Part shown: in pieces, positions 34,196 to 46,382 of the stretch
Layout: each line of letters starts with the position of its first letter
Numbering within the stretch: position 1 is the stretch's first letter
Assembly (NCBI GenBank): GCA_950106755.1
Contig: OX467083.1
Coordinates: forward strand, 4,438,829-4,502,828
From: Climacium dendroides
Taxonomy: Eukaryota; Streptophyta; Bryopsida; Hypnales; Climaciaceae
Reading direction: 5' to 3'
DNA length: 64,000 nucleotides
The notes under the pieces: model-generated
What the model saw: only the letters and a program-made list of their open reading frames with translations
Told to the model about the DNA's origin: nothing
Database searches by the model: none
Position numbers and translations under genes: made by a program

Positions 34196-37100
34196 ATGGC
34201 GACTCCTGCGTCGCCGCTCGGCGCTGCTGGGAATGAACAACATCATGGGGAAACGAACGGAGTAGGGAAGAGCTCACCAACTCTCGAATCGGCCATACGA
34301 ATCGAGGAAGATGAGGAAATCCTCCGAGACGCCGAACAAGCGGGTGCGACCAAACTGCGAGCGGAAGGAGGACTCATTCGACGCTTGTCGCGGAAGCTGC
34401 TCACGCGCCCCGATTCTCTGGATGTGGAGTCCATGCGCGTCAGAGGAATGGATAATGCTGCTCAAGTAAGCTGATCATGCAAAAACATAAATAACAGTCT
34501 TCCCCGTCAGTGTAATTGTTGTTCGGGTTGTATTATGCTTCTCTTTTCTTGCAATTGAACGAATGTGTTTCAATTTGGGTCGCACAATTAACCCCACCCC
34601 CACCCCACCCCACCCCACAAAAACCCAATCAACAATAATTATTCTCCTCGATAGATATATATCAATGTACTATTTCCGACAGTAATCGACCGGTAGCTAG
34701 CTCTGATCTCAGCCTAGCCTGTGGTAGAATTGGTCTGTCTAGTGGGGCAGCTTGGGTTTAATTGATTCTTGGGCGTACAGATACCATCGACGGCTCTTGT
34801 TCTGAAACTGGCGTTCCAGAGCATTGGAGTAGTGTATGGCGATCTGGGAACTTCCCCGCTGTACGTGTACAGCAGCACCTTCACGAATGGCATAAAAAGC
34901 AACCAAGACATTTTGGGCGTGCTCTCTCTCATCATTTACACCATCATCGCCGTCCCCCTCATCAAGTACATCTTCATCGTCCTTCAGGCGAACGACAACG
35001 GCGAAGGTGAAGCTAGCTAATGTCGTCGTTCCAGATTACTGCTCTGATTGCGAGATCAGTGTGGTGTGCTTTTTTTCATTTTTTCGTAGATTTCACGCTC
35101 TATACATTGCATGGTATGGTAGAATTGAAAGTTTCCGAATAGAAACAGAAGGGAAAGCGTACGAATTTAATTGGTCGTGCATGTGACGTTGAAGCGCAGG
35201 TGGAACATTTGCATTATATTCCTTGATAAGTCGGCACGCGAAGATCAGCTTGGCGCATAATCGGCAGCCGACGGACCTCGACATTTCGAGCTACAAGCTG
35301 GAGACCCCTTCGAGGAAGATGAAAAGGTCCAATTTCATCAAGGAAGCGCTGGAGAATAGCCGATTCTGGCAGAATGTTCTGCTTGTGGTGGTGCTCTTGG
35401 GGCCATGTTTGGTGATTGGCGACGGTTCCTTGACGCCTGCTATTTCAGGTATTCGATCAGTCCGCACAGAAGAGTAGCTAATGGGGAGTCACAGTAGATT
35501 TCGGTGAACTCGGTCGTTAAATTTTAAACTTCGTGAATCCCTACCCTCTTTGCACTTCATCCCCATTCTCATGGCACAAAATGCAGGAGTAGGATCAGCT
35601 CTAGTTCATTCTCCATTCTTTGTCTTCAATGCTGCTAATTCATCAGGACGGGGGCACAATTCATCGCATACGTGACAGTGGTGTGATGGAGTGCAGTTCT
35701 GTCAGCAATTCAGGGAATCCAAGTGCAAGTGCAAAGCCTTTCACCCAGTAAGTAAATAAAATTCCAACCCCTAATGGATGCAATCGCTGATCGGTAATTG
35801 GAAAGTCTCCAGCAATGGCTTTGTTGAAGTAATCGCTGACTGAGTGGGCATAAGATCCTGGTGAATGCTTTTAATGGATTTTTGCTTGCCTGGCAGATAT
35901 TACGGTTGTCATCACGATAATAGTGCTGGCATGTCTGTTCAACCTCCAGCGCTTCGGCACTCACAGGGTAAGCGCATAAATAATAGACACTTGTTTTATA
36001 AGTTTCGCTAACTAGCAAGGAGATGCATTCATTCTTTTCCTCCGACCAGTGGTGAACTGCACCAAGTTGCAATTGGAGCAAGAAGTGAGCCTGAATGCTC
36101 GAAAACTGATGACAAACATTATATTCGTGGCAGTGAATTAATACTTGGGACGGCATGCAGGTGGCGTTCTTGTTTGGGCCCGCGATGTTGATATGGTTTT
36201 TAACAATCGGAGTCATTGGGTTGTTCAACATTTTCCGATGGGATCCCTCAGTCTTCAAGGCTCTTAATCCGTATTACGCCATCTCCTATTTCACCCGAAA
36301 TGGACATGACGCGTGGGCTTCATTAGGAGGTGTGGTTCTCTGCATTACAGGCAAGGTTTCCTCCCACCTCTTCAATACACTGCTTGGGAAAGCACATAAT
36401 AAGGCTCAAGAAGGCTATAAGAAAAAAATGCTAAGTAGGACTTTTAAATCAAGAACGTGCAAGAATATAGTTCTTGGTTCATAAGAAGGCTAACAATGAA
36501 TGCAGCACATTGAGTTATTACCCTCCGTCCCTCCCCCTCTCAACACAAAAAAACTTGCGCTTATTTGCATTGACAGTTCAATTTAGCGTTGAGACATATT
36601 TTGAAAGCGTGACTAGTGTGACAGGATACTTCAAACTGTCGGTTTAAAGGCCATATTGAAGAGGTCTGAGTGTGTTCTCGATCAAGAGCACGATTGTTTC
36701 TTCTAAGTTGAGTTAATTACAATTAGTTAGGGCATAAGTTGGAGGTAGCTGAGATTATTATGCAAAAGATTACGACTGTACTGACGTACAATTTGTTTCG
36801 TCCTGACTACGGCTGCCGCAGGAACGGAGGCCATGTTTGCCGATTTGGGCCATTTCACTGTAAAATCAATGCAGGTGATAATACTTGCTCAATTCGATGA
36901 CAGAGACTAATATGGCTTGATTTTTAAAGTTGCATTTTGAATGCTGGTTCTCATCCTTTCCGCTCATTCCGTCATCGATGGGGTACTGATTCATACCTGA
37001 GGAGCTGATAAATTGAGAACTGCAGGTTGCATTCACATGCCTGGTGTTCCCGTCCCTGATGTGCGCCTATATCGGCCAAGCTGCGTTTTTGATGAAGAAC

Positions 37101-38708
37101 CAATCCGCTGATGATATCGAATACACATTCTACCGATCCATTCCAAGTAAACTGCTCAGCCCCAAAGGAACATTTATTATACCAGCTCCAATAGTTTCAG
37201 TAGTGCACTGTTTTTATTACTGGCTATGGCGGAGGAATTAAGAACTGACTTATAAATTGTGCATATTGTGTTCGTGACCGTAGAGCCCGTGTACTGGCCG
37301 GTGTTCGTGGTGGCCACATGCGCGGCCATTATTGCCAGTCAAGCCATGATCTCAGCGACATACTCTATGATCCGCAATGCAATGGCACTGGGTTGTTTCC
37401 CTCGTGTGACCGTCCGTCATACCTCCACCAAGGTCCACGGCCAAATCTACATTCCCGAAATAAACTGGATCATCATGCTGTTGAGCATCACCATAGTCGG
37501 CGGATTCCGCAGCACGACTCAGATCGGACATGCCTATGGTGAGTTTTACTTCAAAGAAATAGTCCGTAACGCCTTCTCGCCAACAAAAATTGCAAATAAG
37601 ATTCAGGCAGATGATCTTGTTGCAATTGAATATTATCACCAGAGATCAAAGGAATTGAAATGATGGAATCACTGAGAAGCGGTGCTGTGGGTGTTCAGGG
37701 ATTGCGGTGGTGGGCGTCTTCTTCATCTCGACGTGCCTGCTCACACTCATCATGGTCATGATCTGGCAGACGAACCTCGTCCTGTGCATCCTCTTCTTCG
37801 TCGTGTTCGTGGCCATCGAGGGCACCTACTTCTCGGCCGTGCTCTCCAAGGTGACGCAAGGGGGCTGGGTGCCGCTCGTGATCGCAGCGTGCTTCCTCAC
37901 CATCATGTTCTCGTGGCACTTCGGCACCAGGATGAAGCGCCTCTACGAAATCTCCCACAAGCTGTCCATGGAATGGGTGCTGTCCGCCGTGCAGAACCTG
38001 GGCATCTCACGCGTGCCCGGCGTTGGACTGGTGTACACGGAGCTTCCGCAAGGCGTTCCGTCCATTTTCAGTCACATCATTAGTAACCTCCCGGCGATCC
38101 ACTCCACCTTGGTGTTTGTGTGCATCCGCCACATTGCGGTGAGTACCGTCCCGGAAGAGGAACGCATTCTCATCCGAAGGTTGGGTCCGCGGAAGTACCG
38201 GATGTTCCGATGCGCGGTGCGCTATGGTTACACGGATCACGTGGGTGGGCCAGATTCGGACCAGAGTTTGGAAGCCATGCTGCTGGCGAGTTTGCAGAGG
38301 TTTATCAGAACGGAGACAGCGGAGACGAATGGGGCAGCATCGCCAGGGCATGGCAACAAACACGAGGGAGCCCATGAAGAACAGGCGGGAGTGGCAAGAG
38401 AGGATGCGAAGGCGGTGTCACAGTCCAAGCAGCAGCAGCAGGAGGAAGAAGAGGAGGCGGAAGAGGAGGCGGAAGAGGAGGCCAGGAAGGTGGACGAGCT
38501 GCTGTTCTTGCAAAAGGCGAGAGACGCGGGGGTGGTGTACGTGCTCGGCGACAATGATGTGCATGCCAAGAGCGATTCCTGGTTCTTCAAAAAGATTGTG
38601 ATCGATTATATCTACAGTTTCTTGCGACGGAATTGCAGGACTAACACTTTGTACCTGAGTATCCCTAAGGCGAGGTTGCTCAAGGTCGGGATGGAGTATT
38701 ATGTTTGA
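34196..38708 (+). CDS. HAK/KUP/KT-family potassium transporter, ten exons
   Basis: Membrane potassium uptake protein. Exons by consensus splice sites and phase: 34,196-34,465; 34,781-35,006; 35,200-35,448; 35,697-35,747; 35,897-35,967; 36,161-36,350; 36,822-36,874; 37,026-37,146; 37,284-37,538; 37,699-38,708. They sum to 2,496 nt, 831 residues, a usual family length. The ATG has a strong context (CACCATGGCG). Motifs: GDLGTSPLY at residues 110-118 (pore motif), [33 protein letters not shown] at 239-248, [24 protein letters not shown] and [10 protein letters not shown]. About a dozen hydrophobic segments lie between residues 95 and 570, then a cytosolic tail ending [10 protein letters not shown]. 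Odd points are a GC-AG intron after exon 6 and a Gln/Glu-rich acidic stretch near 740-760. No frame defect was seen. The subfamily and plasma or vacuolar membrane placement are not decided. Confidence 0.95.
34591..34618. repeat. (CCCCA)n run in intron 1
   Basis: A short run of CCCCAC words. The minus strand has at least four runs of four or more G, so a G-quadruplex is possible. Confidence 0.85.
36351..36821 (+). other. GC-AG intron of the HAK/KUP gene
   Basis: Exon 6 ends ATTACAG and the intron begins GCAAGG. Splicing there joins LCITG to [17 protein letters not shown] in frame, the conserved family sequence. The nearby GT (36,356) would add bases and break the frame, so the GC donor is preferred. 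Confidence 0.8.
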
Positions 38709-38785
38709 ACGGTACAATCTTGATCTATGATTCTGCAGTCGCGTTTGACCCATTTCATTCTCTATCATAGACATCATTTAGAGAA

Positions 38786-38791
38786 AATAAA
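38786..38791 (+). terminator. Polyadenylation signal candidate
   Basis: AATAAA about 78 bp after the transporter stop codon. Confidence 0.5.
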
Positions 38792-38914
38792 TTACCGACG
38801 ACGAATTTTACAATAGTTATCAACAAATGATTAAAAAGGCACAAGTCAGGACTGAGTATTGGTGTACATTAGATGATGTAATTAGATAATTCTTAATCTT
38901 ATCTTTCTTGTGCA

Positions 38915-39020
38915 GCTTACTCTGTGAGTGCCACTGCCATTGCCATCAACTTTGGCATGACTACTCTCGTTTTGCTGAATGGTTTAGGCACAGCTAGACT
39001 TCCCTTATATTACCTTCTCA
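38915..39020 (+). other. Exon-like remnant downstream of HAK/KUP
   Basis: After an acceptor-like TTTCTTGTGCAG (ending about 38,916) the frame reads AYSVSATAIAINFGMTTLVL. It loosely resembles the AYGIAV...TTLL membrane segment encoded at the exon 9/10 border of the transporter. It could be a decayed exon duplication or chance. Confidence 0.25.
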
Positions 39021-39339
39021 AATACCACACCCTCTGTCCACTCTCGGCAAACCGTAGGAAATGAACGTACCCAACTCAAAACTCAATCTGCACGTACTCT
39101 CGCTACAATAGCATCACAGGAAGATGCATGCAAATGTGATAAGATTTCAAGTAGTATATTCTCATGTTACATTCGGTCACAATTTCGACACTAAATTCCG
39201 ACGTCAGGATGACAGTGTGAATTTGAAATCCTGGATACCACTGCACCCAAACAGGTTCTACAAAAGTAACGAACGTCACTCAGCATCAGAAAATGAACTG
39301 AGACAAGATATTATCTTAGGATTGAAGCTGTAGTTACAG

Positions 39340-40253
39340 TCAAGCATCGGCTGTGAGAGTCTTGGCCATGAAGGGGATCGTCATGATTTCTGTTCTGAAT
39401 TGGGCGTAAGCCCGAGTCTTGTGGGCCGCGACTCCGACACCAATTCATGAATGGGGCCATCCACTTTGACGTCTGGTGGACCGGCGAAGCACCTTATGGA
39501 GAAGCGCTCCGCGCCGTTAGCCATCGCTCGATGCTCAGGAGATTTGTATAATCCATTCGTCAAAATCTGAAGTGTAGGCACAACTCCAATAAATTAGGGT
39601 TTTGTCATGGCAATCCATCGAGCACAACATCCAATGAAAACTGAAACGAGCTGCAGCCATACCTCGATCTGGTCGCCCAAGTTGACCACATATGCGTCCG
39701 CGATGGGCTCCGCCCACACTCATCTTTGTTAAATTGTAACCCCGCCAGGTCTTGCATCAAGATGGTGAGGCCGCAGAAGTATGAGTGCTTCTGTAAGCTG
39801 ACGGTAGGGGTGCCCTCCGGAGACGGAGGGTAATGGTTCACCAGAAATGTTTGTTAGTAATACTCCCCGAAGAAGTCTTGAGATACGACGGTTTGAGCCC
39901 CAGACTCTCCGAGATGAGCTCCATTACGTGCTTGTACAGCTTGTCCTGCTCTTGGACATACTCTTCCTCAGTTTCTCTGCAAGGTTGAATCACGAAACAT
40001 TAGCGCGTACATTGACCTAAACCAGGAATGCAAGAAACGGGCGGGACATGTAGCCAGAAGCAAAACTGCAGCACTTGACAATCATGAAGCCAAGACCAGA
40101 CGAAATTGTTGTAACCAATCCCTCACCAGAAAGAAGAGGGGCTTGTAGGCCACTGCTCATACTCTCTCGCCGAAAGCGGCCAAGTCCTGTGACGCGGTTG
40201 ATCTCCCCGATCCAAGGCCCCTTTGGTACCGAATTCTTTGGTTCCCTAGCCAT
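39340..40253 (-). pseudogene. 2-oxoglutarate/Fe(II)-dependent dioxygenase pseudogene
   Basis: Three exon-like blocks on the minus strand (about 40,253-40,127; 39,976-39,663; 39,566-39,340) with GT/AG borders. Block 1 carries LGRFRREYEQWPTSPSSF. Block 2 has LYKHVMELISESLGL, then NHYPPSPEG, CGLTILMQD and DAYVVNLGDQIE. Block 3 has ILTNGLYKSPEHRAMAN and ERFSIRCF. The order matches plant DIOX enzymes (flavonoid or hormone-type hydroxylases). The second iron His (SPEHR) and the 2-oxoglutarate Arg-x-Ser (RFS) remain, but the first H-x-D motif reads HSY, losing the Asp, and at least three frame changes are needed. The N-terminal part is missing. It is a decayed gene; the substrate cannot be inferred. 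Confidence 0.8.
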
Positions 40254-40349
40254 GCAAAACGTCGATGGTAGTGGTTAACCCACCCCGCATTAGAGAAAAT
40301 CTGGACTCTCCAAAAGGCTGTTAAGAAGTGTTGAAAGGGACCCTTTCAT

Positions 40350-40840
40350 TACATTTATTGACTCTGTCTTTGGACAGAGACTATGGCATCGACTCCGCAA
40401 CGGGTTGAGATATAGAGTTTCCAAATTTTATCTACTTCTCTATTCACACTAGATGAAGACGTAGTAGCGCTTATGTGATGCGTACGGAACCACTCCAGGA
40501 GGACATCCAGAATAGTGCATTTGTAGAGGGTCACCCAAGGGTCCGCCCAGGCGGGGGCTACGGTGTACCAAAAGGGCCATGAATTGCAGCCCCTGTGGAA
40601 GCCCGGGTGGCCTGCGCTCAAGCCTGAGGCACCTGTGATTTTGGGCGGGGCACCTGCGGTCAAAAGATTTTGTCGAAATTTCCACCTGCCCACTCCGATT
40701 TGTCATCCATGGAATTTTCATCCAAATAATGTTAAAGATTCTGCTGCTGCGGCACTTTGCAGCACCGAAACTGAGAAGGAACTTCTAGTCGGAGCGTTCT
40801 TATTGCAGCATCTGATCAGCCTCACCGTCTGATTGAAAGA
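40350..40840. repeat. Copy of a repeat shared with the palindrome spacer
   Basis: About 40,608-40,790 aligns with 54,283-54,470 in the same orientation: GCGCTCAAGC, TTTTGGG, GGGGCACCTGCGGTCAA, CACCTGCCC and TGCTGCTGCGG appear in order. Minus-strand frames in both contain LTAGAPPK followed by a Ser-Ala word. It could be a decayed gene family or an element; no function is recognised. Confidence 0.55.
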
Positions 40841-43165
40841 CTCGTGGCTGAAGGTTTTTATAGACCTGCAATTCAAAACTATCACATTAAAATCACACCC
40901 CGACGTTACTAAGTCTCGAGTAATCTTTAGGGAAGAGCTTCCCCTTCAGAGTCTGTTCTATGAAGAGAATGTACCAGAGGTATTGAAGTCATAGAAGATT
41001 TGGGGAGTTGGAGATCCCTTTGCTAACTGACATGGTCAAGCAAACGGAATTGTTGGTTGATGACTCTTATCCTTGTAAGAGCTGGATAAGAGCATTTGGT
41101 AAGAGGCCGAGCCTTGGAGCGGCGGATTTTTTTGTTTTTCTATCACTTTTTTCATACCAAAAAAACATGGCCAACATGCAGTGCTTTCTGAACACTCATC
41201 TCTCGCTTGTCTGCCTCGAAGAAGACTGAAACTTTGCCAAACCTGCGGAACCTGCTGTTGCTCATTCCAGAGCCTCATACTACAGTTGAATTGAATTTCT
41301 GAGCGATCCATCAGCTTTGCAATGGGGGCAGAAAAGTTCTAAGCCGTCGGCACTTTCGTCCGAGTTTCACCACCACCGAGTCATGATTGAAGGGCTTGAA
41401 AGAGCCGATTGGTTTCGGAAGTGATACCTTTTACCTCACCGCATGTCTCAATCGTTGTGTTGCTTGTGATGAAAACAAAAGCTGGGGATCCGTGTTGTGG
41501 AATTGGTTGTCACCTACGGTAGTAAACTGAAATTGAGAGACTTAGTATCTCTTATCTACAAGAAGTCAGGTACACCTCACTTTGCCGCAGCTTCACATTC
41601 CATAGGAAGAATCTGTAAGTGTTTGGGGTTTGTTTGACGAGATTTGTTTCAAATTTGGGATTTGTTTGACGAGGGTTTGGACGGAGGGGGTTAATTTTGC
41701 AGAATCTCTTCATTGATTGCGTTACCAGCGGTGAGACAGATTGGACTCACTCTCTGGGGGCGAGAGCATCATAGCATGTTGGGAAACGGACATACTGACT
41801 TAGCCAAAAATATCCTTGGCTGTGCCCCGGTCTTGCCCAACATCGTGCTCGAGGGTCAATGCTGTTTATCGCTCAGCGAAGAAGAAGCTTCTCTCGACTG
41901 AGTAATCGCTCGCTTGGTGAAATTTTTTGCTATTTCTTATTTTGGGTTTTGGGTTTTGTGCTTCAGATGGCTTTGGGTGGAGGCTTTTCGTGGATTCTGT
42001 GGCTAGGGCGAGCGTGTGAGTGCATTCATGAGGTACGTTTGTACAAATTTCGGCTTATGCTTATTTCCGACTGTTTGTCCTTGCTTAAATATGCTTCTTC
42101 TTTTGTTCGTGGATTTGAAACTTCCTGCATGGTTGTTACATTGCAAACTGAGTACAAAAGAGGAGTTAGTAGTTTGAATTTCGATGTGGAAGACTTGAAG
42201 GAGCAGTCAGCTCTGGTACGTGGTTACCTGGTTGATATATTTAAATTCACCAAGTCGTATTTGTCAATTCCATTTGTGATAACGCTATATGGACTTTGCC
42301 TACTGATTAGTGATGTTTTGCCAAGAGTTTGTATTTTCAAATTGTGTCTTGAGGGTTGAGCTGGATTTTTCCAAATTCAAATTCATTTTTTAACTTATTT
42401 TGAATTTTTGAATGCCATTTTAATGGTGAATGGCACGAGGTTCTGCGTGGCTCCTACCGTGAATTGCAGGTTCAGAGGAACATCATTTCATGTTTTGTTG
42501 TTGAGTTTCTGGCATTGTATGATACCTAGAGACGCAGTGGTTGAGTGGCATGAGTTTGATGATTTGTGGTGAGGACTTTGTTTTTATTGTTGAGGAGTTT
42601 GGTGATTTGTAATATCGACTTTGTTATTTGAGGCAAAGTCTATGAAACTTGCATTGTGATAATCACACGTTCAGTCCATGCTTTAAGCATTGAGAATTAA
42701 ACTTGCCTTCACAGAACCTGATGTGCTGAACATTTCAAAAATTATATGTAATAGTTGTGCATGATTTTAGGGTGTTAGATTTAGGTAGGCTTCGCTGTCA
42801 TCAAGAAGCCTAAAAATCTGCCGAACTTGGTGAATTTATGGGTTATTTCATCCATCAAAATAAAACAAGAAAAGTATGTTGATTGATTTTATAGACTTCA
42901 GTTGAGCAATTATCTCTAAGAGCAAACGGGTTTGGGAGAATATAGACTAAAGAGAGTTTATGTGGCTTGAAAAATTGGCATGGTTCTTTGCTCATGTGCT
43001 TATTTGACAAGACTTTATCTTATTGTTGTCTTGTTTCTTTTGTCCAGATGATATTGTTGCTTCATATAATTCCCCAAGTGTGAAGGACCATTTTTGAGGG
43101 GTCAATTGTGTGATTCAATAGGAATCAATTTACTTACAATTTCTAAATGCTTTTGGTTTAGGGTA
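40841..43165. other. Gene-island DNA with unassigned ORFs
   Basis: Balanced composition to about 42 kb, then AT-rich. A 41,966-42,029 exon-like stretch (MALGGGFSWILWLGRACEC, then a GTACGT donor) follows a CAG and could be a first exon, but no downstream partner is identified. A GTTTGACGAG word is duplicated near 41,630-41,675. Confidence 0.3.
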
Positions 43166-43168
43166 GAC

Positions 43169-44794
43169 ATGGCAGAATCAGATGTGGAGCCTAGAGTTGA
43201 ATTAGTTGACTACGTGCAGAGTATGTTAAGTGAAGGGACTCAATTTTAAAAAATTGCAAAGTCGTTGAACATTAATGATCCAAGACAACTAAAGAGAATG
43301 ATGACAAAAGTCTTAGGATATAAATTTCAAGTGCATCACAGCTTGACAACAGAAGAAATGTCCAATACCATTCAAAGTGCCCTTCCCATTAGAGAACATG
43401 GAGCAAATTGGGGGATCCGACATGTGCAGGCAGCACTTGCACGCTTGCGCATTAGGGCACCTAGGCATACAGTGGGAAAAGCCTTGCAATCCATATCAGG
43501 TACATTTCAAATTCAATTTGATTTGTTGGATTCTATATATGTTTTGGTATAAAAAATCTAATGTGTTTATTTTTTTGGCATATACAGAGGCACACTACAA
43601 TAGACGTAGGCGAGCGTTACCCATTGTTCGTCGACAATATAATGTCTCCATCCCCATGGCCCTTTGGCATATTGATTGTAAGTTAAATAGTACTCCATTC
43701 TTTTATTATAAGTTGCTTACAAGGCTCAGGAACATAGCATCTCCCATTCCATTTCTAGTAACATTTAAAAATCATTTTCTGTGCAGCATATGATAAACTA
43801 AGCATGTATGGACTACGAATACATGGTTGTATTGATGGGGCTTCACATTATGTCTTGTATGCAAAAGTGGCACCAAACAAGACCCAAGAAACTCTTTTTG
43901 AACCATTTTCGAGGGCTATTCAAAAATTTGGTTCTCCTCTAAGGGTAAGGTCTGATTTTGCTGCAGAACATGTTCTGATCCAAAGACACATGTTGCAAGT
44001 ACGAGCACAAACTCGAAATCCATTCCTCGTTGGTTCATCAGTGCACAATCAAAGGATAGAACATTGGTGGAGGTTGTTGTGGGAGAAAGTGATATGGTTT
44101 TACAAAAATGCTATTCAAGACATCATTCAACAAGGATATTTCATTCCTGATGATCCATATCATAGGGCTTCTTTCCAAGCCATCTACATACCTATTTTAC
44201 AAGACATTGTGAATGAGTGGATTGGGGTATGGAACCTCCACCGTGTGCGGCTAATCAATGAGCAAGGAAGATTTCGTCCATCTCATGTGCCTGCAAGATA
44301 TTTTCGGGAATATGAACGTATTCATGGGTGAGTGGAAAAGTTCAAAAATTCTTACTGACATTCCTTCTTTTATTGTCCTTAATTGTTACTGATCATGTTA
44401 TACAATTGTATTGTAATGTTGCTACAGGTGGACATCACATATTCAAGATATGCATGCTGAAGACAATCAAGAGCATATTGGTACACAGGATTTGGGCCCA
44501 CGAGGTTTAAGAACTTGGACTACTCGTAGAAATGCACCGAATTCCACTTTGTTTGATATTCCTAACTTGCTAGCAAACCTCATTGTCCTTCGGAATGAAG
44601 CATATGAAATTGGAAAAGTCGGGAAAGACATACTACAATGTTTTCATTTACACTACTTCTTGTCCCATTATTGCTACATGTCTCAAGAGAGTGGCATTCC
44701 TATTGAACAACTTGTTCCATTAGAGCATTCTTCTGAAAGTATAGAAGCCTTTCAGTTATTGCTTAGGAGGATTAACACTAATATAGCCCACTGA
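43169..44794 (+). pseudogene. Integrase-like DDE transposase gene, four exons, one in-frame stop
   Basis: Exons: 43,169-43,499; 43,588-43,677; 43,787-44,327; 44,428-44,794. All introns are GT-AG and phases join in frame. The catalytic core reads LWHIDSYDKL, GCIDGASHYVLYAKV, LRVRSDFAAEHVL and SVHNQRIEHWWR, giving Asp (WHID), Asp (VRSD) and Glu (NQRIE) of a retroviral-integrase-type DDE fold. This layout is that of eukaryotic integrase-core proteins often assigned to the IS3EU DNA-transposon group; the label is from memory. An N-terminal helical region (TTEEMSNTIQ, NWGIRHVQAALARLRI) fits a DNA-binding part. The sole defect visible is TAA at 43,247-43,249. Start at ATG 43,169 is chosen because the frame is otherwise continuous; an alternative is a later non-ATG or spliced start. 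Terminal repeats were not located. Confidence 0.8.
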
Positions 44795-45345
44795 TATTAC
44801 AGTACACCACTTTTAATAGACTTTCTTTAACAATTGCTCCATATAAGCCTTCTAAATTGATAAGTAACTTGCATTATGTGCAACTACTCCTCATATTCTT
44901 GCAAGTGTTAGTTTAATTGAATTTCTCGCACTTGCCTTCCTTCATTGTCAAATAGTTGCCTTCCCTTGCTTTCCCTCAACATGGACTTGTAGCAATCCTC
45001 CAATGAAGCAAAATTCATTTTTTTTGAAAATCTAACCATAAAGATGTTTATAGAGCTTGCTTATTAATAAGCCTACTAATTTTGAGAGTCAAATTTCATG
45101 GGAGCTGTAAGATTGTAGTAAACAAAATGCATTTTTCATATTTTTAGTATGTTGGCCCTATCCACAATATTTTAGAAATTTATATGTAAAAGTTTCATGG
45201 GATTGAAAGTGATATGAACAACTACAAATAGTGTTAGGCATTAACATGAACCTCCAAAAAACTTAATTTCAAGTAATAACCTATCAAATTCATTACACAA
45301 TCCCTTTTACAATTGTTGAAATGGAATTTTCTTACAAAGGATAAA
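44795..45345. other. AT-rich DNA between the transposase gene and the palindrome
   Basis: No gene is recognised. It may already belong to the left palindrome arm, since the mirrored sequence would lie beyond the window end. Confidence 0.4.
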
Positions 45346-46382
45346 TTGTTAATAATTCCAAATCAACAATTGAATGTTCAAGTTTCCAAGTTGAATTCAA
45401 ACTTGAAGACACTTTCCTCTTTATATTGGGACCATTTTCTAAGCAAATAAATAGGTAAAACTTTTTGGACATCAATTTAAGTGAAATTGAAAAGCTTTTT
45501 TTAAAGCTGAAAAATTAAGTAAAATAGTGAAAGCTTCACTCTTCCACCATGATACATATTTGTCCTTAGGGACCTTTCAGAAGTTAAATATTTTATTATT
45601 TCAATAAAAAATAAAACTTCACAAAAGTTAACTTGGATCTGTACTTGCACGAAAATTTTAAACCATGCAACATAATTTAACTACTTATACCAAAACGACC
45701 TAGAATTTTAAGTCGACCATATACACTGAAGTATGCATTTAGGGATTAATATCTAATGTATTCTTCTACAATCAAAGTCCATATTTTCTTAAATTCAAAA
45801 TTCTAATTTTGAAAACCTTTCATTGCCTTCAATTTTAGTCTTTAAAGTTTTGTAATAGTTTTTAATTTTATAAATTTAATTTAAAATTTGTGGCATTTCG
45901 TATTGGTGTAGGAACTACTAAAAATTTAAATGTGATGATGAAAACATTCATAAAGGTTTTAAAACTTGAAAAGCATTTTTCTAATATTTGTTCCATATAA
46001 TCTTTGGAGTTTTGAACTACAATGTCTTCATCATTCTATTAACATTGATACTATTAAAAATTAGAGCAATTGACAAACAGTGTGTATTTAGGGCCTAATG
46101 TTGAAAACTAGAGTTTTGGTTGCAAACACTGAATATAAATTTTTTTTTGGAGTCCTTTAATAACCACTATTAATTTCTAAATGCCCAAACACTGTTCTTT
46201 AGCAATATAGCAATTTATGGCAATTCAATTTGAGTAAAGGGGTATTCCTCCAAGATCCAACAAATGTATATTTTGGAAAATTCATATATGAAATCTTATA
46301 TAGATAAGTATGATATGAAAGCATCTTTTATTGAAATGCTTTATACGGGAAAATCTGAAAGGAGGCACTAGGGGGCCCTAAG

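Noticed and set aside
37695..38777. Minus-strand and alternative-frame ORFs across the last transporter exon
   Set aside because: Shadows of the GC-rich conserved HAK/KUP exon on the plus strand.
41859..42359. 166-codon ORF as a gene
   Set aside because: No motif, atypical start, likely read-through of an exon-like stretch into intron-like AT-rich sequence.
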